A stretch of 47,590 nt of DNA from Neolewinella persica DSM 23188 (GCF_000373105.1 NZ_KB890469.1:1-47590), one strand, 5' to 3'; counted from the stretch's first letter, positions 38,623 to 47,505 are shown. Program-made: numbers and translations. The notes: generated from the letters alone by a model not told the origin.

Positions 38623-38697
38623 CGGGGTATAGCGCAGTCCGGTTAGCGTACCTGTTTTGGGAACAGGAGGCCCCAGGTTCGAATCCTGGTACCCCGA
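38623..38697 (+). tRNA. tRNA-Pro (anticodon TGG)
   Basis: Acceptor CGGGGTA/TACCCCG with the C1-G72 pair typical of bacterial tRNA-Pro, anticodon stem CCTGT/ACAGG with loop TTTGGGA, T arm CCAGGTTCGAATCCTGG. CCA is not encoded. It lies 32 nt after tRNA-Ser, and the two share one transcript. Confidence 0.96.
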
Positions 38698-38702
38698 CGA
38701 TT

Positions 38703-38738
38703 AAAAGGTCATCAACTTCATTGTTGATGGCCTTTTTT
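38703..38738 (+). terminator. Terminator of the tRNA-Ser/tRNA-Pro unit
   Basis: AAAAGGTCATCAAC pairs with GTTGATGGCCTTTT and runs into TTTTTT. Confidence 0.88.
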
Positions 38739-38820
38739 CGTTAAATGACCATAATATCATTGAGGCGAATGGTGACTACTTCCATATTTAGAGTCTTAGG
38801 TGATGTAAATTATTCTTAGC

Positions 38821-39726
38821 ATGAATGCTGGATTATCCCACCTCACGTTCGTTATTCTTTTTGTATTTATCTCTTTCCCTCTTACTGCTCAAAAAGCGCG
38901 CTACGCAAGTTTTCTGGAGAAGGGAGAAGAGGTCTTGTTTGAAGACTACCAGACACTGTCCACAAAGCTGAAAGACGGTACTTTTCGTTACCGGCAATTT
39001 TTTCCAGAGAAAATGCTGATGACGGATCTCACTAGTTACACAGATAGCAGAAGGTCGATTCTCCAAGGCCCGCACCGGGCTTGGTTCGATAACGGCCACC
39101 GGAAATTAGAAGCTACCTATGAGGACGGTCTGCTGCAGGGGCCATACCGCGAGTATGCCTATTCCAATGACTCACTGATTACCCTTGGGCAATTTGCCTA
39201 TGGAGAAAAAGAAGGGGAATGGGTTAGCTATTATAGTTCGGGTTCCGTGCGGGAAAAGAAGCACTACCTGAAAGGAAAACAAGAAGGAGAATTTATCGCC
39301 TACGATACTTTGGGCGTAATTACGGAACAAGGTTTGATGCAAGCCGATACCGTCTTTTCCTATTCTATCGAAAAAGCGCCCAGTGACCTGGAATCGATGC
39401 CCCGATTTCCCGGCTGTGAGGAGATCGAAGACAAAGACGCTCAAACGGCATGCGCCAAACGAAAAATGCTCGAATTCGTTTATGCTACCCTCAGGTATCC
39501 GGCACGCGCAGCCGAAAAGGATGTGCAGGGAAAAGCGGAGGTACGCTTCGTAGTTGAAAAAGATGGCAGCATTACCGAGATTGAAGTGAGACGCGGTTTG
39601 AACAGTGACATCAGCAGGGAATTGGAACGAATTATTAGTAAAATGCCCACCTGGCACCCTGGGTATAAACAAGGTGAGCCAGTACGCGTACAGTTCTTTT
39701 TACCGGTGACTTTTAAACTGCAATAG
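38821..39726 (+). CDS. MORN-repeat protein with TonB C-terminal domain
   Basis: 301 residues. Signal peptide (LTFVILFVFISFPLTAQ); residues about 85-165 contain MORN-type units (GPHRAWFDNGHRKLEATYEDGLLQGPYREYAY, EKEGEWVSYYSSGSVREKKHYLKGKQEGEFIAYD); residues about 210-300 are a TonB C-terminal fold (MLEFVYATLRYPARAAEKDVQGKAEVRFVVEKDGSITEIEVRRG, VQFFLPVTFKLQ). These occur in Bacteroidota as periplasmic energy-transducer-like proteins, though here a secretory signal replaces the usual membrane anchor. The sulfatase gene follows after 23 bp, so the two are probably co-transcribed. Confidence 0.85.
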   Translation: MNAGLSHLTFVILFVFISFPLTAQKARYASFLEKGEEVLFEDYQTLSTKLKDGTFRYRQFFPEKMLMTDLTSYTDSRRSILQGPHRAWFDNGHRKLEATYEDGLLQGPYREYAYSNDSLITLGQFAYGEKEGEWVSYYSSGSVREKKHYLKGKQEGEFIAYDTLGVITEQGLMQADTVFSYSIEKAPSDLESMPRFPGCEEIEDKDAQTACAKRKMLEFVYATLRYPARAAEKDVQGKAEVRFVVEKDGSITEIEVRRGLNSDISRELERIISKMPTWHPGYKQGEPVRVQFFLPVTFKLQ

Positions 39727-39749
39727 CGGGATAGTCTTATATTTTGGCC

Positions 39750-41288
39750 ATGAAACTATACCTCTGTGCCACGGCCATCCTCCTGCTAACCCTCTCCGCC
39801 TGCTCCTCTTCCACCTCCGATGCACCTGCGGCCCCGCCCAAAACCAACATCATCTACATCCTGGCCGATGACCTTGGCTACGGCGAACTGGGCGTAATGG
39901 GTCAGGAAATCATCGAAACGCCCAATCTCGATGCCCTGGCCAACGGAGGTATGCTTTTTACCCAACACTACAGCGGTGCCCCCGTCTGCGCGCCCGCCCG
40001 CGGCGTGCTGATGATGGGCCGCCACACCGGCCACGCCTACGTGCGCGGCAACCACGAAGACGGTGCCCGGGGCGACGTCTGGAACTTCCAGGCCATGTTC
40101 GATAACCCCCGCCTGGAAGGCCAGGCACCCATCCCCGATTCACTGATCACCCTGGGCGAAGTACTGCAAGGTGCTGGCTACACCACCGGCCTGGTTGGCA
40201 AGTGGGGCCTGGGAGCGCCCTATTCCGAAGGGGTGCCGAACAAGCAGGGATTCAATTACTTCTTCGGTTACAACTGCCAGCGGCAGGCGCATAACCTGTA
40301 CCCGACGCACCTGTGGGAAAACGAAAGCAGGGTCTTCCTGAACAATGAACTACAAGCACCCCACGTCAAGCACGAGCAGGACGAAGACACCCCGGATTCT
40401 ACCTTTTTCAACCAGTTCCTGCAGCAGGACTTCGCGCCGGATGCGATGCAGGCTAAGGCCCTGGAATTCGTCCGTAACAATGCCAATAATCCGTTTTTCC
40501 TCTACTACGCTTCCCCCTTGCCACACGTACCACTTCAGGCGCCGAAACGTTGGGTGGACCACTACCATGAAAAGATTGGCACCGAAGCAGACCCTCCCTA
40601 CCGAGGCAAAAGCTACTTCCCCAGCCAGTACCCCAGGGCGACCTACGCTGCCATGATTTCCACGCTGGACGAGCAGGTAGGAGAACTGGTGGCTGAGCTG
40701 AAGACCCAGGGCATTTATGAGAACACGCTGATCATCTTTAGCAGTGACAATGGCCCGACATACGCAGGCGGTGCTGATACGGAGTTTTTCAAAAGCGCAG
40801 AACCCTTCCAAACGAAGAAAGACCGGGTCAAAGGCCACGTCTACGAAGGCGGCATCCGGGTGCCGATGATCGCCCACTGGCCGGGGACCATCGCTGCTAA
40901 CGGAACTTCTTACCACATCTCCGCCTTTCAGGACGTGTTGCCAACCCTGGCAGAAATTGTCGGCGTTGAGCCACCAATCAACGACGGAATCAGCTTCTTA
41001 CCAGCCATGAAAGGTGAAACCCAACCGGCGCATGATTACCTCTATTGGGAATTCCCCGCCTACAAAGGCCAGCAGGCCGTACGCAAAGGAAACTGGAAAG
41101 CGATTCGGAAAAATATGCACGACGGTAACCTCACCCTGGAGCTTTACGACCTGAGTAAAGACGTAAAAGAAGCCAACGATGTAGCGGCTGATAACCCGGA
41201 CATCGTCGCCGAAATGGAGGCGATCATGGAGCGGGAGCACCTGCCCAGTGAGATTGACAGGTTCCGGTTTGCGGTATTGGGGGAGTGA
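39750..41288 (+). CDS. Sulfatase lipoprotein (arylsulfatase family)
   Basis: 512 residues from the ATG at 39750. Lipobox LLLTLSACSS, then IIYILADDLGYGELGVMGQ (metal-binding Asp pair), VCAPARGVLMMGRHTGH with Cys80 in the C-x-P-x-R formylglycine motif, GLVGKWGLG, FSSDNGPTY (metal ligands) and the C-terminal YWEFPAYKGQQAVRKGNWKAI. It needs an anaerobic or FGE-type maturase, not present in the window. Marine Bacteroidota use such enzymes on algal sulfated polysaccharides. Directly behind the lipobox, APAAPP is coded by a dispersed motif copy. An inverted repeat and motif copy 14 follow the stop. Confidence 0.93.
   Translation: MKLYLCATAILLLTLSACSSSTSDAPAAPPKTNIIYILADDLGYGELGVMGQEIIETPNLDALANGGMLFTQHYSGAPVCAPARGVLMMGRHTGHAYVRGNHEDGARGDVWNFQAMFDNPRLEGQAPIPDSLITLGEVLQGAGYTTGLVGKWGLGAPYSEGVPNKQGFNYFFGYNCQRQAHNLYPTHLWENESRVFLNNELQAPHVKHEQDEDTPDSTFFNQFLQQDFAPDAMQAKALEFVRNNANNPFFLYYASPLPHVPLQAPKRWVDHYHEKIGTEADPPYRGKSYFPSQYPRATYAAMISTLDEQVGELVAELKTQGIYENTLIIFSSDNGPTYAGGADTEFFKSAEPFQTKKDRVKGHVYEGGIRVPMIAHWPGTIAANGTSYHISAFQDVLPTLAEIVGVEPPINDGISFLPAMKGETQPAHDYLYWEFPAYKGQQAVRKGNWKAIRKNMHDGNLTLELYDLSKDVKEANDVAADNPDIVAEMEAIMEREHLPSEIDRFRFAVLGE
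39821..39838 (-). repeat. Dispersed motif, copy 13 (in sulfatase gene)
   Basis: The complement of GGCGGGGCCGCAGGTGCA, coding APAAPP in a third sense frame, in the linker after the lipoprotein signal. Confidence 0.85.
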
Positions 41289-41305
41289 TTGGAGCTGTTA
41301 GCCCG

Positions 41306-41358
41306 TTGGAGCTATTGGTCTGTCAGGCCGTCTCGCCTCAACAGACCAATAGCTTCAA
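41306..41358 (+). repeat. Inverted repeat after the sulfatase gene
   Basis: Arms 41306-41323 and 41341-41358 pair at 17 of 18 positions around a 17-nt loop. Dispersed motif copy 14 begins 4 nt later. Otherwise 41289-41627 shows no gene. Confidence 0.88.
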
Positions 41359-41362
41359 TAAG

Positions 41363-41381
41363 GGCGGGGCCGCAGGTGCAA
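41363..41381 (+). repeat. Dispersed motif, copy 14
   Basis: Exact GGCGGGGCCGCAGGTGCAA, behind the sulfatase inverted repeat. Confidence 0.9.
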
Positions 41382-41627
41382 TGCAAGTTGAAAAAAAGCA
41401 GGCGAAACGGCCCCGTACTTGCAGGAAACCCAGCTTGAAATTATCTTAGGCAGACAAAACAGCCGGGAGTCAACTCAAGCCGAAAACGGTTAATCTGGAC
41501 TTGCCGAATCTTCCCGTCGGCCCAAAGCCCCCTGGGTTCAATCACGATTACGCCACGAGTAGCCGCGAAGCGAAATCATGTTGACCAGGTAACAGAGACA
41601 ACCCGATAACCCGACAACTCGCCCTTC

Positions 41628-42575
41628 ATGCAAACCAACGCCCACAAAGACATCCCCGGTAACCCTTCCACCGCCAAAAGCAGTAAGGTCCGGCTACGTG
41701 AATCCGCAACGCCCGATTCGTTACGGGTACTGACGATGGACCAGTGGGAGTTCTGGCGGACGAACGGCTACGTTGTGATTAAAAACGCCGTTCCCCGCTC
41801 TCAAGCAGCTGCGACCGCTGACTTCCTCTGGGAATTCGAGGAGAAAGACCCTGTTGATCCTTCGACCTGGTACACAGCGCCCCGCGCTGAAATGAAGATG
41901 AAGGAATTGGCAGGCACCGGAATGGTGGAAGTCTACAACCACCAACACCTGTGGAACAACCGGCAGATGCCTAAGGTCTACGATGCCTTTGTTGACATTT
42001 GGGGCACCGAAAAACTATGGGTAACCATCGACCGGGCCAACCTTAATTTTCCCATCCGCCCCGGCTTCGAATACCGTGGCTTCATTCACTGGGATTACGA
42101 CCCCGAAACCCGCCCCCAAAACGTACAGGGCGTACTGGCGCTGGCCGACCAGCTGGATACCGAAATGGGGGGCTTCCAGTGCATCCCCTGGCTCTACCGT
42201 AACTATGATACCTGGAAGTTGACCCAGCCGGAAGACCGCGATCGTTTTAAACCCGATACCTCCGGCCTCGAAGCAGAAATCGTCAAAGTCCCCCTGGAAG
42301 CCGGCGACCTGTTGATCTTCAACAGTACCGAGCCGCACGGTATCCGGCCGAATAACTCAGAAGACAAGGTCCGCATTGCCCAGTACCTCTCCATGATGCC
42401 CGCGCAGGAGGAGAACGAAGAACTGCGCCAATGGCGCATCAACTCGTGGCAAAACCGTATCGCTCCGGAAGGCTACGCTTTCCCCGGTGATCCGCGAAAC
42501 TGGGAACAGGATCGCTATGAGACGGCTGAGCTGTCGGTGTTGGGACGGAGATTGCTGGGGCTGGATACTTGGTAG
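41628..42575 (+). CDS. Phytanoyl-CoA dioxygenase family (PhyH) oxygenase
   Basis: 315 residues, no signal. FWRTNGYVVIKNAV opens the fold. HWDYD carries the HxD iron ligands, and TEPHGIRPN the distal His followed by the 2-oxoglutarate Arg region. QLDTEMGGFQCIPWLYRNYDTW is typical of PhyH relatives that hydroxylate small molecules. It uses Fe(II) and 2-oxoglutarate; the substrate is unknown. The stop codon is 4 bp from that of the convergent CHAT gene, leaving no room for a terminator. Confidence 0.87.
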   Translation: MQTNAHKDIPGNPSTAKSSKVRLRESATPDSLRVLTMDQWEFWRTNGYVVIKNAVPRSQAAATADFLWEFEEKDPVDPSTWYTAPRAEMKMKELAGTGMVEVYNHQHLWNNRQMPKVYDAFVDIWGTEKLWVTIDRANLNFPIRPGFEYRGFIHWDYDPETRPQNVQGVLALADQLDTEMGGFQCIPWLYRNYDTWKLTQPEDRDRFKPDTSGLEAEIVKVPLEAGDLLIFNSTEPHGIRPNNSEDKVRIAQYLSMMPAQEENEELRQWRINSWQNRIAPEGYAFPGDPRNWEQDRYETAELSVLGRRLLGLDTW

Positions 42576-42579
42576 CCTC

Positions 42580-45315
42580 TCACTCCCTAGCCCGATTATA
42601 CCAAACCAAAACCAACGTCAAACCCAAAACACCAACCAAGGCCCCCCAGAGGAACGCTTTGCTATTTTTGGCAGGCTGCAGTTCAAGTCCGGTCTCCGTA
42701 CCGTAATAAGTAAGCCCGGCCCAGAGGTAGGGGGACTTTTCTACGTCCCGCATTGTTGCATCATCAAGGTAACGAAGCTGGGCCAAATGCAGGGCCTTTC
42801 CCTTTGTCTCTCCCTGGCCAAGCGTCTGGTAAAAGGTGCTGAGTACTTGTCCGCCAGATCGGGCGTTCACGTTCCACAAGCTGGCAATAACACTGGCGGC
42901 ACCTGCCTGGATGAACCCACGGCCAAGCCCCAGCACCCCCTCTCCTTTGGCCAGTTTGCCGATATTGGTCTGGCAGGCGCTGAGTACAACAAGGTCCGCG
43001 TTGAGGTCCTGATGGTAAACTTCCCGCAGGAATAAGGGCTGATCATGAAAAGCGATCAAAGGCGCTCCGGCATCAGTGGAGGCAAATGCATGGGTACTCA
43101 GGTGCAGGATGTTGGCGTAAGCGGCTTTTTCCCGGAACCGGGCGAGGGTCGCGGCTTCACTCGTTAGCAGTTCAACCTGAAAGGATTCCGTTATCTGTTG
43201 TAGTTCGTCTTGACTGAAGGGCAGGGGAGGGTAGGCCAAGGTTGCGCTGCCATTCACGAAGGGTGCAAAGGCGACTATGCGGTCGCCCGATGTATTTGCT
43301 GGTTGCTTTCGGGAAAGAATACTGGCGGAATGCCCGTAGGAAACGGGGTGTCGCCGGACCAGGTAAGGCAATCTGCTCAGTTGATTAGCGGTAGAAACCT
43401 CCTCCGTCAGCAGGGCTGGAAACGGTACGTAGGTGAGTGGCCCGTCAGGAATGATGAGTAAGGACTGATTGGCGGGCAACGACAAGGGGGCCAGGAAGGC
43501 CTGATAAACCGTAAAGGCTGCCGCAGCATATCCCGCGGGGTCATTCTGGATGTCCGTAGGCTTGGAGAAATAGGCCAATAATTCGGTCGCAATCTGCTGC
43601 AAACCATCAGTTTTACCGAGGTTGAAAGTCTTTAGCCCGCTTTGGTCCAGGTATAACGCAAAGGTTTGTGTTGGCCCCATAAAGTAATGGAGGAGCGCCT
43701 GACCGGTAGAAACAAGTGTGCGCTCATGAAAGGTTGTTGGGGCAGGTACTACTACGTTTTCCGTCAATGCGCGGTAATGGGGGAAACGGCTGCGTAGTTG
43801 ACGGCGGAACTCGGAGAGGTTGCCTTGGGCGGAGATCACCGCTTGTAAGGCCTCTGTTCGGTCTTGCGCTTCGGAGGTTCCCATCTCCGACTGCGCTCTG
43901 GTTACGGCCCGTGCCAATTGCTTTTCACGTTGCCTCAGGGTATCCGGCAGTTCCCGGAGGGCGTCGCTTCCGCGAATGGCATCGTAGAGTAAAACGGCTT
44001 TACTCTTTTCGAAGAAGAAGAAAGCGTCTTCGGGCAGATTTGCCTGGTGGCAGTGTTTGATGGCCGACTCATAAAAAGCGGCGGTTTTCTCCCGCCAGAA
44101 AAACTTGGAGGCTTGTCCGCTGTGCTGTTGACGAAGGTCATCCAATAAGGCGTCGCCCGTACGATAGAGCTGGGACAGGGCTTCGGCTATCTCTGCTCCC
44201 TTACCGTCCATGGCATCCAGCGCCCGCGCCTGATCATTAATGTATAGAAACAGGTCCTGCTGGTTGTCGGCATATCTTAGTTCAGCTAATTGCGGAACGT
44301 CAGTAATGTTAACCGGACTGTATTCCGGTAAGAGGGTCGCCTGCGCTTGCTGAAAAAAGGCGGCTGCTTCTGCAGGCTTTCCTTCTGCTAGATAAAGGCT
44401 ACCCCAATGATCGTCATTTTGGGCCTTGTATTGAGGTATGTTGGCTTGTATTGCGGCCAATTTTCCCTTTGTCAAAAAAGTCCTGGCCTTAGAGAGTTGC
44501 CCGGTTTCGATGTACAAAAGGGCCAGTACATTACATCCGTTAGCGAGTTCGGAGGTGATGTCATTGTCTGCATAAATCTCCAATAGTCCCAAAAGTTCTT
44601 TTTCTGCTGCCGGGTAATCTTTCAGTTTCTGCTGGGTGACGGCCATGTTGAAACGCGGTACCAGGCTGTTGCCGAGGTACCAGCCAAAATTGTCGTCTTC
44701 CAGCCTGATGAGCCCCCGGTATAATTCTGCACTCCTTTCTAGGTAAGGACGAGCGGCTTCTAAAGAGTCTTGCTCGAATAATATACCCCCTAACTCGGCG
44801 TAGCACAGGGCTTCTAGGTCATACTTGCGTAGCATCGTAACTTCCGTAGCGGCTCCCGTTTCGGTCATGGCGACGCGTAACTGGTTTTTTGCCGCAGCAA
44901 AATCCCCGATGCCCGAAAGCGCTTTTGCCAACTCGATGGCTGTAGTGGGTGGCCGGTGAGTTTGGTCTGGTGGCAGGTCTAGCCCCCTGTAAATCGCCAA
45001 CGCCCGCTCCAGGTAAGGGCGGGCGGCGGCGTAGTCTGATCTTCCATTGAGCGCCCTGCCAGCGTTGAAATTGGATTTTCCAAGGTTAATGTCCGGCGTA
45101 TCGCCCAGGGCCGCTTCGCGGTCCCGAACGGCAAGGCGGGTGTAATAGACGGCACTATCTAGCTGCTCATTCTGGATATAGGTGACGCCAAGGCTGTGGT
45201 ACCTGGCCCCCCGGGCCAGCAGAGAATCCCTGCTTTGACCGGGCAAAAAGGCTGGGCAAAGGGCTAGAGTCAGTAAGCTGATTCTGGTTAGAAGCGTAGC
45301 AATTTTTCTGTCCAT
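42580..45315 (-). CDS. Exported TPR-CHAT protein with C-terminal membrane anchor
   Basis: 911 residues. N-terminal signal (MDRKIATLLTRISLLTLALCPAFLPGQ), then about 400 residues of TPR-type helices (YHSLGVTYIQNEQLDSAVYYTRLAV, AAARPYLERALAIYRGL, EALCYAELGGILFEQDSLEAA). A CHAT protease domain follows (about 540-870) with YVPFPALL, catalytic His742 in LHLSTHAFAS and Cys781 in VLSACQTNIG, then GLGRGFIQAGAASVIASLW. A final membrane helix (FLWGALVGVLGLTLVLVWYNRARE) would hold it in the inner membrane facing the periplasm. CHAT proteases are caspase relatives; targets here are unknown. Its ATG overlaps the 3' end of the subtilase gene by 28 bp, implying translational coupling. Confidence 0.9.
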   Translation of the reverse strand: MDRKIATLLTRISLLTLALCPAFLPGQSRDSLLARGARYHSLGVTYIQNEQLDSAVYYTRLAVRDREAALGDTPDINLGKSNFNAGRALNGRSDYAAARPYLERALAIYRGLDLPPDQTHRPPTTAIELAKALSGIGDFAAAKNQLRVAMTETGAATEVTMLRKYDLEALCYAELGGILFEQDSLEAARPYLERSAELYRGLIRLEDDNFGWYLGNSLVPRFNMAVTQQKLKDYPAAEKELLGLLEIYADNDITSELANGCNVLALLYIETGQLSKARTFLTKGKLAAIQANIPQYKAQNDDHWGSLYLAEGKPAEAAAFFQQAQATLLPEYSPVNITDVPQLAELRYADNQQDLFLYINDQARALDAMDGKGAEIAEALSQLYRTGDALLDDLRQQHSGQASKFFWREKTAAFYESAIKHCHQANLPEDAFFFFEKSKAVLLYDAIRGSDALRELPDTLRQREKQLARAVTRAQSEMGTSEAQDRTEALQAVISAQGNLSEFRRQLRSRFPHYRALTENVVVPAPTTFHERTLVSTGQALLHYFMGPTQTFALYLDQSGLKTFNLGKTDGLQQIATELLAYFSKPTDIQNDPAGYAAAAFTVYQAFLAPLSLPANQSLLIIPDGPLTYVPFPALLTEEVSTANQLSRLPYLVRRHPVSYGHSASILSRKQPANTSGDRIVAFAPFVNGSATLAYPPLPFSQDELQQITESFQVELLTSEAATLARFREKAAYANILHLSTHAFASTDAGAPLIAFHDQPLFLREVYHQDLNADLVVLSACQTNIGKLAKGEGVLGLGRGFIQAGAASVIASLWNVNARSGGQVLSTFYQTLGQGETKGKALHLAQLRYLDDATMRDVEKSPYLWAGLTYYGTETGLELQPAKNSKAFLWGALVGVLGLTLVLVWYNRARE

Positions 45316-47456
45316 TGGTAATCTTGGCCGTTGATTTGAAGGAAATATATCCCCGCGCTCAACCTGGGTAAGGTAATACTTTGTGGTACGCCAGGTGCCC
45401 AGGCCGGCATACTTGCTTCGTAGATCAGCCGTCCGCTGCCATCAAGCAGCCGTAGTTGGGCGGCGGCGCGCGGGAGCAATGAATTAATAAAGAGCAAAGA
45501 CTGGCCGGGGTTGGGGTACACCTCAAAGCCCGGGGCTTGTAAACGTTGGTCCGTCGTTGCTACCGGATCACAGACACAGCTCTCGGTGTAGACCAGTTGT
45601 TTACCGTCTCTGGCGACGGGTTCCAGGGACAATGTTGGGGTGGCTGCGTTCAGGACGATGGTTCTGACGGTGTCGAAGTTGAAACCAGCGCCAAGCTCAT
45701 CTCGTAAACAAGCATACACAATGGCGGCTTCGGCGGTTACCATGGGCGTGGCCATGGAGGTGCCGGATTTAAAGGTGCCGCCACCGCGGGGCCTGGCACT
45801 GAAAATGTCAACACCGGGCGCTGTAATATCAACGAAGAGGGGAGAGAAATTGGAGAAGCCGGCCCTTTCTACGCCTACGATGACGTCTACGTCTCTGATA
45901 TATTGAGTAGCAGCAACGGTAATAACATTTGGGGCGGAATAACAAGCGGGGTACTGACGGGTATTCCGGAGGTCGATTCCTTCATTTCCGGCTGCACTGA
46001 TGATCAGAATGTTTCTTGTCGCTGCAGTATCAATTGCGTTCCCCAAAATTATACTGGAGTCGCCAAAGAAACCCCAACTATCGTTGATGATGTCAATATC
46101 GTCTAAAGACGCTTGGAAGGTGGCACAAGCGACGGCAAAGAGGGTAGAAACGCCGTTATAATCGTGGGTCTTATAGGATAGAAATTCATAACCACAGCCA
46201 TTGGGGGCATGTTCATCGAGGCTGTCAGCAATAATGCCGGCTACATGGGTGCCGTGACCATTATCGTCGTAAGGGTTATTGTTCTTGTCTACATAATTCC
46301 AGCCAATGGCATCGCCTTCGAGGCAGTTCAGGTTGTCGCTGGCCGAACCGGGCAGGTTCGTTCGATTTACTTTTACGTGCGGGCTGATTTTCAGGTGCTC
46401 GTAGTCGATACCCGTATCGAGAATGGCAATACGGAGGGCACTCCAGTCTTCCGTCCCCTGGTTGCTGGCGAGGGTATTAAAATCGGCAGTGGTGAGCGGG
46501 GCTGAGGGCACTGGCGTTACGGGGACAGGCTGGGTGAGGTTATAAGTGTTGAGGTCTACACCATCCACCATTGTCTTTGACTTTGCTTTGATGATGTTAC
46601 TCAGAATATCGGTAGTTCCGGTGGCATCCTCTTGCTGGCCGCCCTGGCTGATGAACATGGAGCCGTCAATTTCCCAGACTTTTACGAAGTCGCAGGCGCA
46701 GGAATCAACTGCGCGGGCACCGAATTCTTCCCGCAGGGAATCCTGGAAGCCAGGGCTGGCATCCGGGGCAAACTGAATGACTAACTGGTTTGGAACGTAA
46801 GCACCGCCAGCGGGGCTGACCCTGTAGGGGTAGCCTTGGTCGCCGAGGTATTGCCCCAGGGTGTCAGGCGTCAGGGGTAAAGGAGCCGAATCGAAAAAAG
46901 CAACATCGTCGATCAGCCAGAAGTAGGAGGGGCCGGTGGAAGCCAGGACAACGCGTGCATCGCTTACGCCTATCAGCTCCGGGACGTGCAGCATCACGGT
47001 GTCGTAGGGCGCGGTTTCTACGCCCGCCACCAGTTGTTCGTTGAGGGGGATGGTTCGGAGAAGGGTCGTATTGTCATACAGCTCCACCCATACGTGGGTA
47101 CTGTCGGTGCCGATTTTGTTCCGGCGATAATACTGGTGAAAGGACAGGTAAACGTCAGGTTGTCCGACGAAACTCCGGGAAGGAGAGCGGAAGCGAGTTG
47201 TATCCCCTACCATTCCGGGAGAAGAAATAGCGACGGCACGGTCACCCGAACGGGATTGGATTCGGCTGCGGCTGCCCCAAAAAGGGGTGTTGTTCGCCTG
47301 CCCATTAATGCGCAGGCTGACGTTGGGGGTATTGATCCCGTTCCAGGAGGCCCAACCAGTGAGGCCGAAGCCGTATTCCACCCCGATGAGGTTTTGGGCG
47401 AGGCCGCAGGTGCAAAGGGAGAGGATTAAAAGCAGTGTAGGGAAAGAACGTTTCAT
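45288..47456 (-). CDS. Secreted S8 subtilisin-like protease with T9SS sorting domain
   Basis: 722 residues. Signal peptide MKRSFPTLLLILSLCTCGLAQ (CTCGLA coded by the dispersed motif). Residues about 22-195 form a beta-sandwich module (FWLIDDVAFFDS). An I9-like segment follows (YVPNQLVIQFAPDASPGFQDSLREEFGA). The peptidase domain has Asp347 (ILDTGID), His401 (NGHGTHVAG), NDSWG, SAAGNEG and Ser567 (GTSMATP). The last 80 residues (FEVYPNPGQSLLFINS to YQWTEKLLRF) are a type A C-terminal sorting domain, so it is exported by the type IX system. It is the first gene of a pair with the TPR-CHAT gene and is preceded by a 31-bp tandem repeat. Confidence 0.93.
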   Translation of the reverse strand: MKRSFPTLLLILSLCTCGLAQNLIGVEYGFGLTGWASWNGINTPNVSLRINGQANNTPFWGSRSRIQSRSGDRAVAISSPGMVGDTTRFRSPSRSFVGQPDVYLSFHQYYRRNKIGTDSTHVWVELYDNTTLLRTIPLNEQLVAGVETAPYDTVMLHVPELIGVSDARVVLASTGPSYFWLIDDVAFFDSAPLPLTPDTLGQYLGDQGYPYRVSPAGGAYVPNQLVIQFAPDASPGFQDSLREEFGARAVDSCACDFVKVWEIDGSMFISQGGQQEDATGTTDILSNIIKAKSKTMVDGVDLNTYNLTQPVPVTPVPSAPLTTADFNTLASNQGTEDWSALRIAILDTGIDYEHLKISPHVKVNRTNLPGSASDNLNCLEGDAIGWNYVDKNNNPYDDNGHGTHVAGIIADSLDEHAPNGCGYEFLSYKTHDYNGVSTLFAVACATFQASLDDIDIINDSWGFFGDSSIILGNAIDTAATRNILIISAAGNEGIDLRNTRQYPACYSAPNVITVAATQYIRDVDVIVGVERAGFSNFSPLFVDITAPGVDIFSARPRGGGTFKSGTSMATPMVTAEAAIVYACLRDELGAGFNFDTVRTIVLNAATPTLSLEPVARDGKQLVYTESCVCDPVATTDQRLQAPGFEVYPNPGQSLLFINSLLPRAAAQLRLLDGSGRLIYEASMPAWAPGVPQSITLPRLSAGIYFLQINGQDYQWTEKLLRF
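47397..47415 (+). repeat. Dispersed motif, copy 15 (in subtilase signal peptide)
   Basis: GGCGAGGCCGCAGGTGCAA; the complement codes LCTCGLA at the signal cleavage region. Confidence 0.82.
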
Positions 47457-47505
47457 GGTGTTGGTGTTTTTTAAGTTGCAGGTTATAAAAGTTCGCTTCG
47501 CTTTT

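Noticed and set aside
42487..43035. 182-codon plus-strand frame after the PhyH gene
   Set aside because: It overlaps the PhyH 3' end and the CHAT C-terminus antisense, with no protein-like features.
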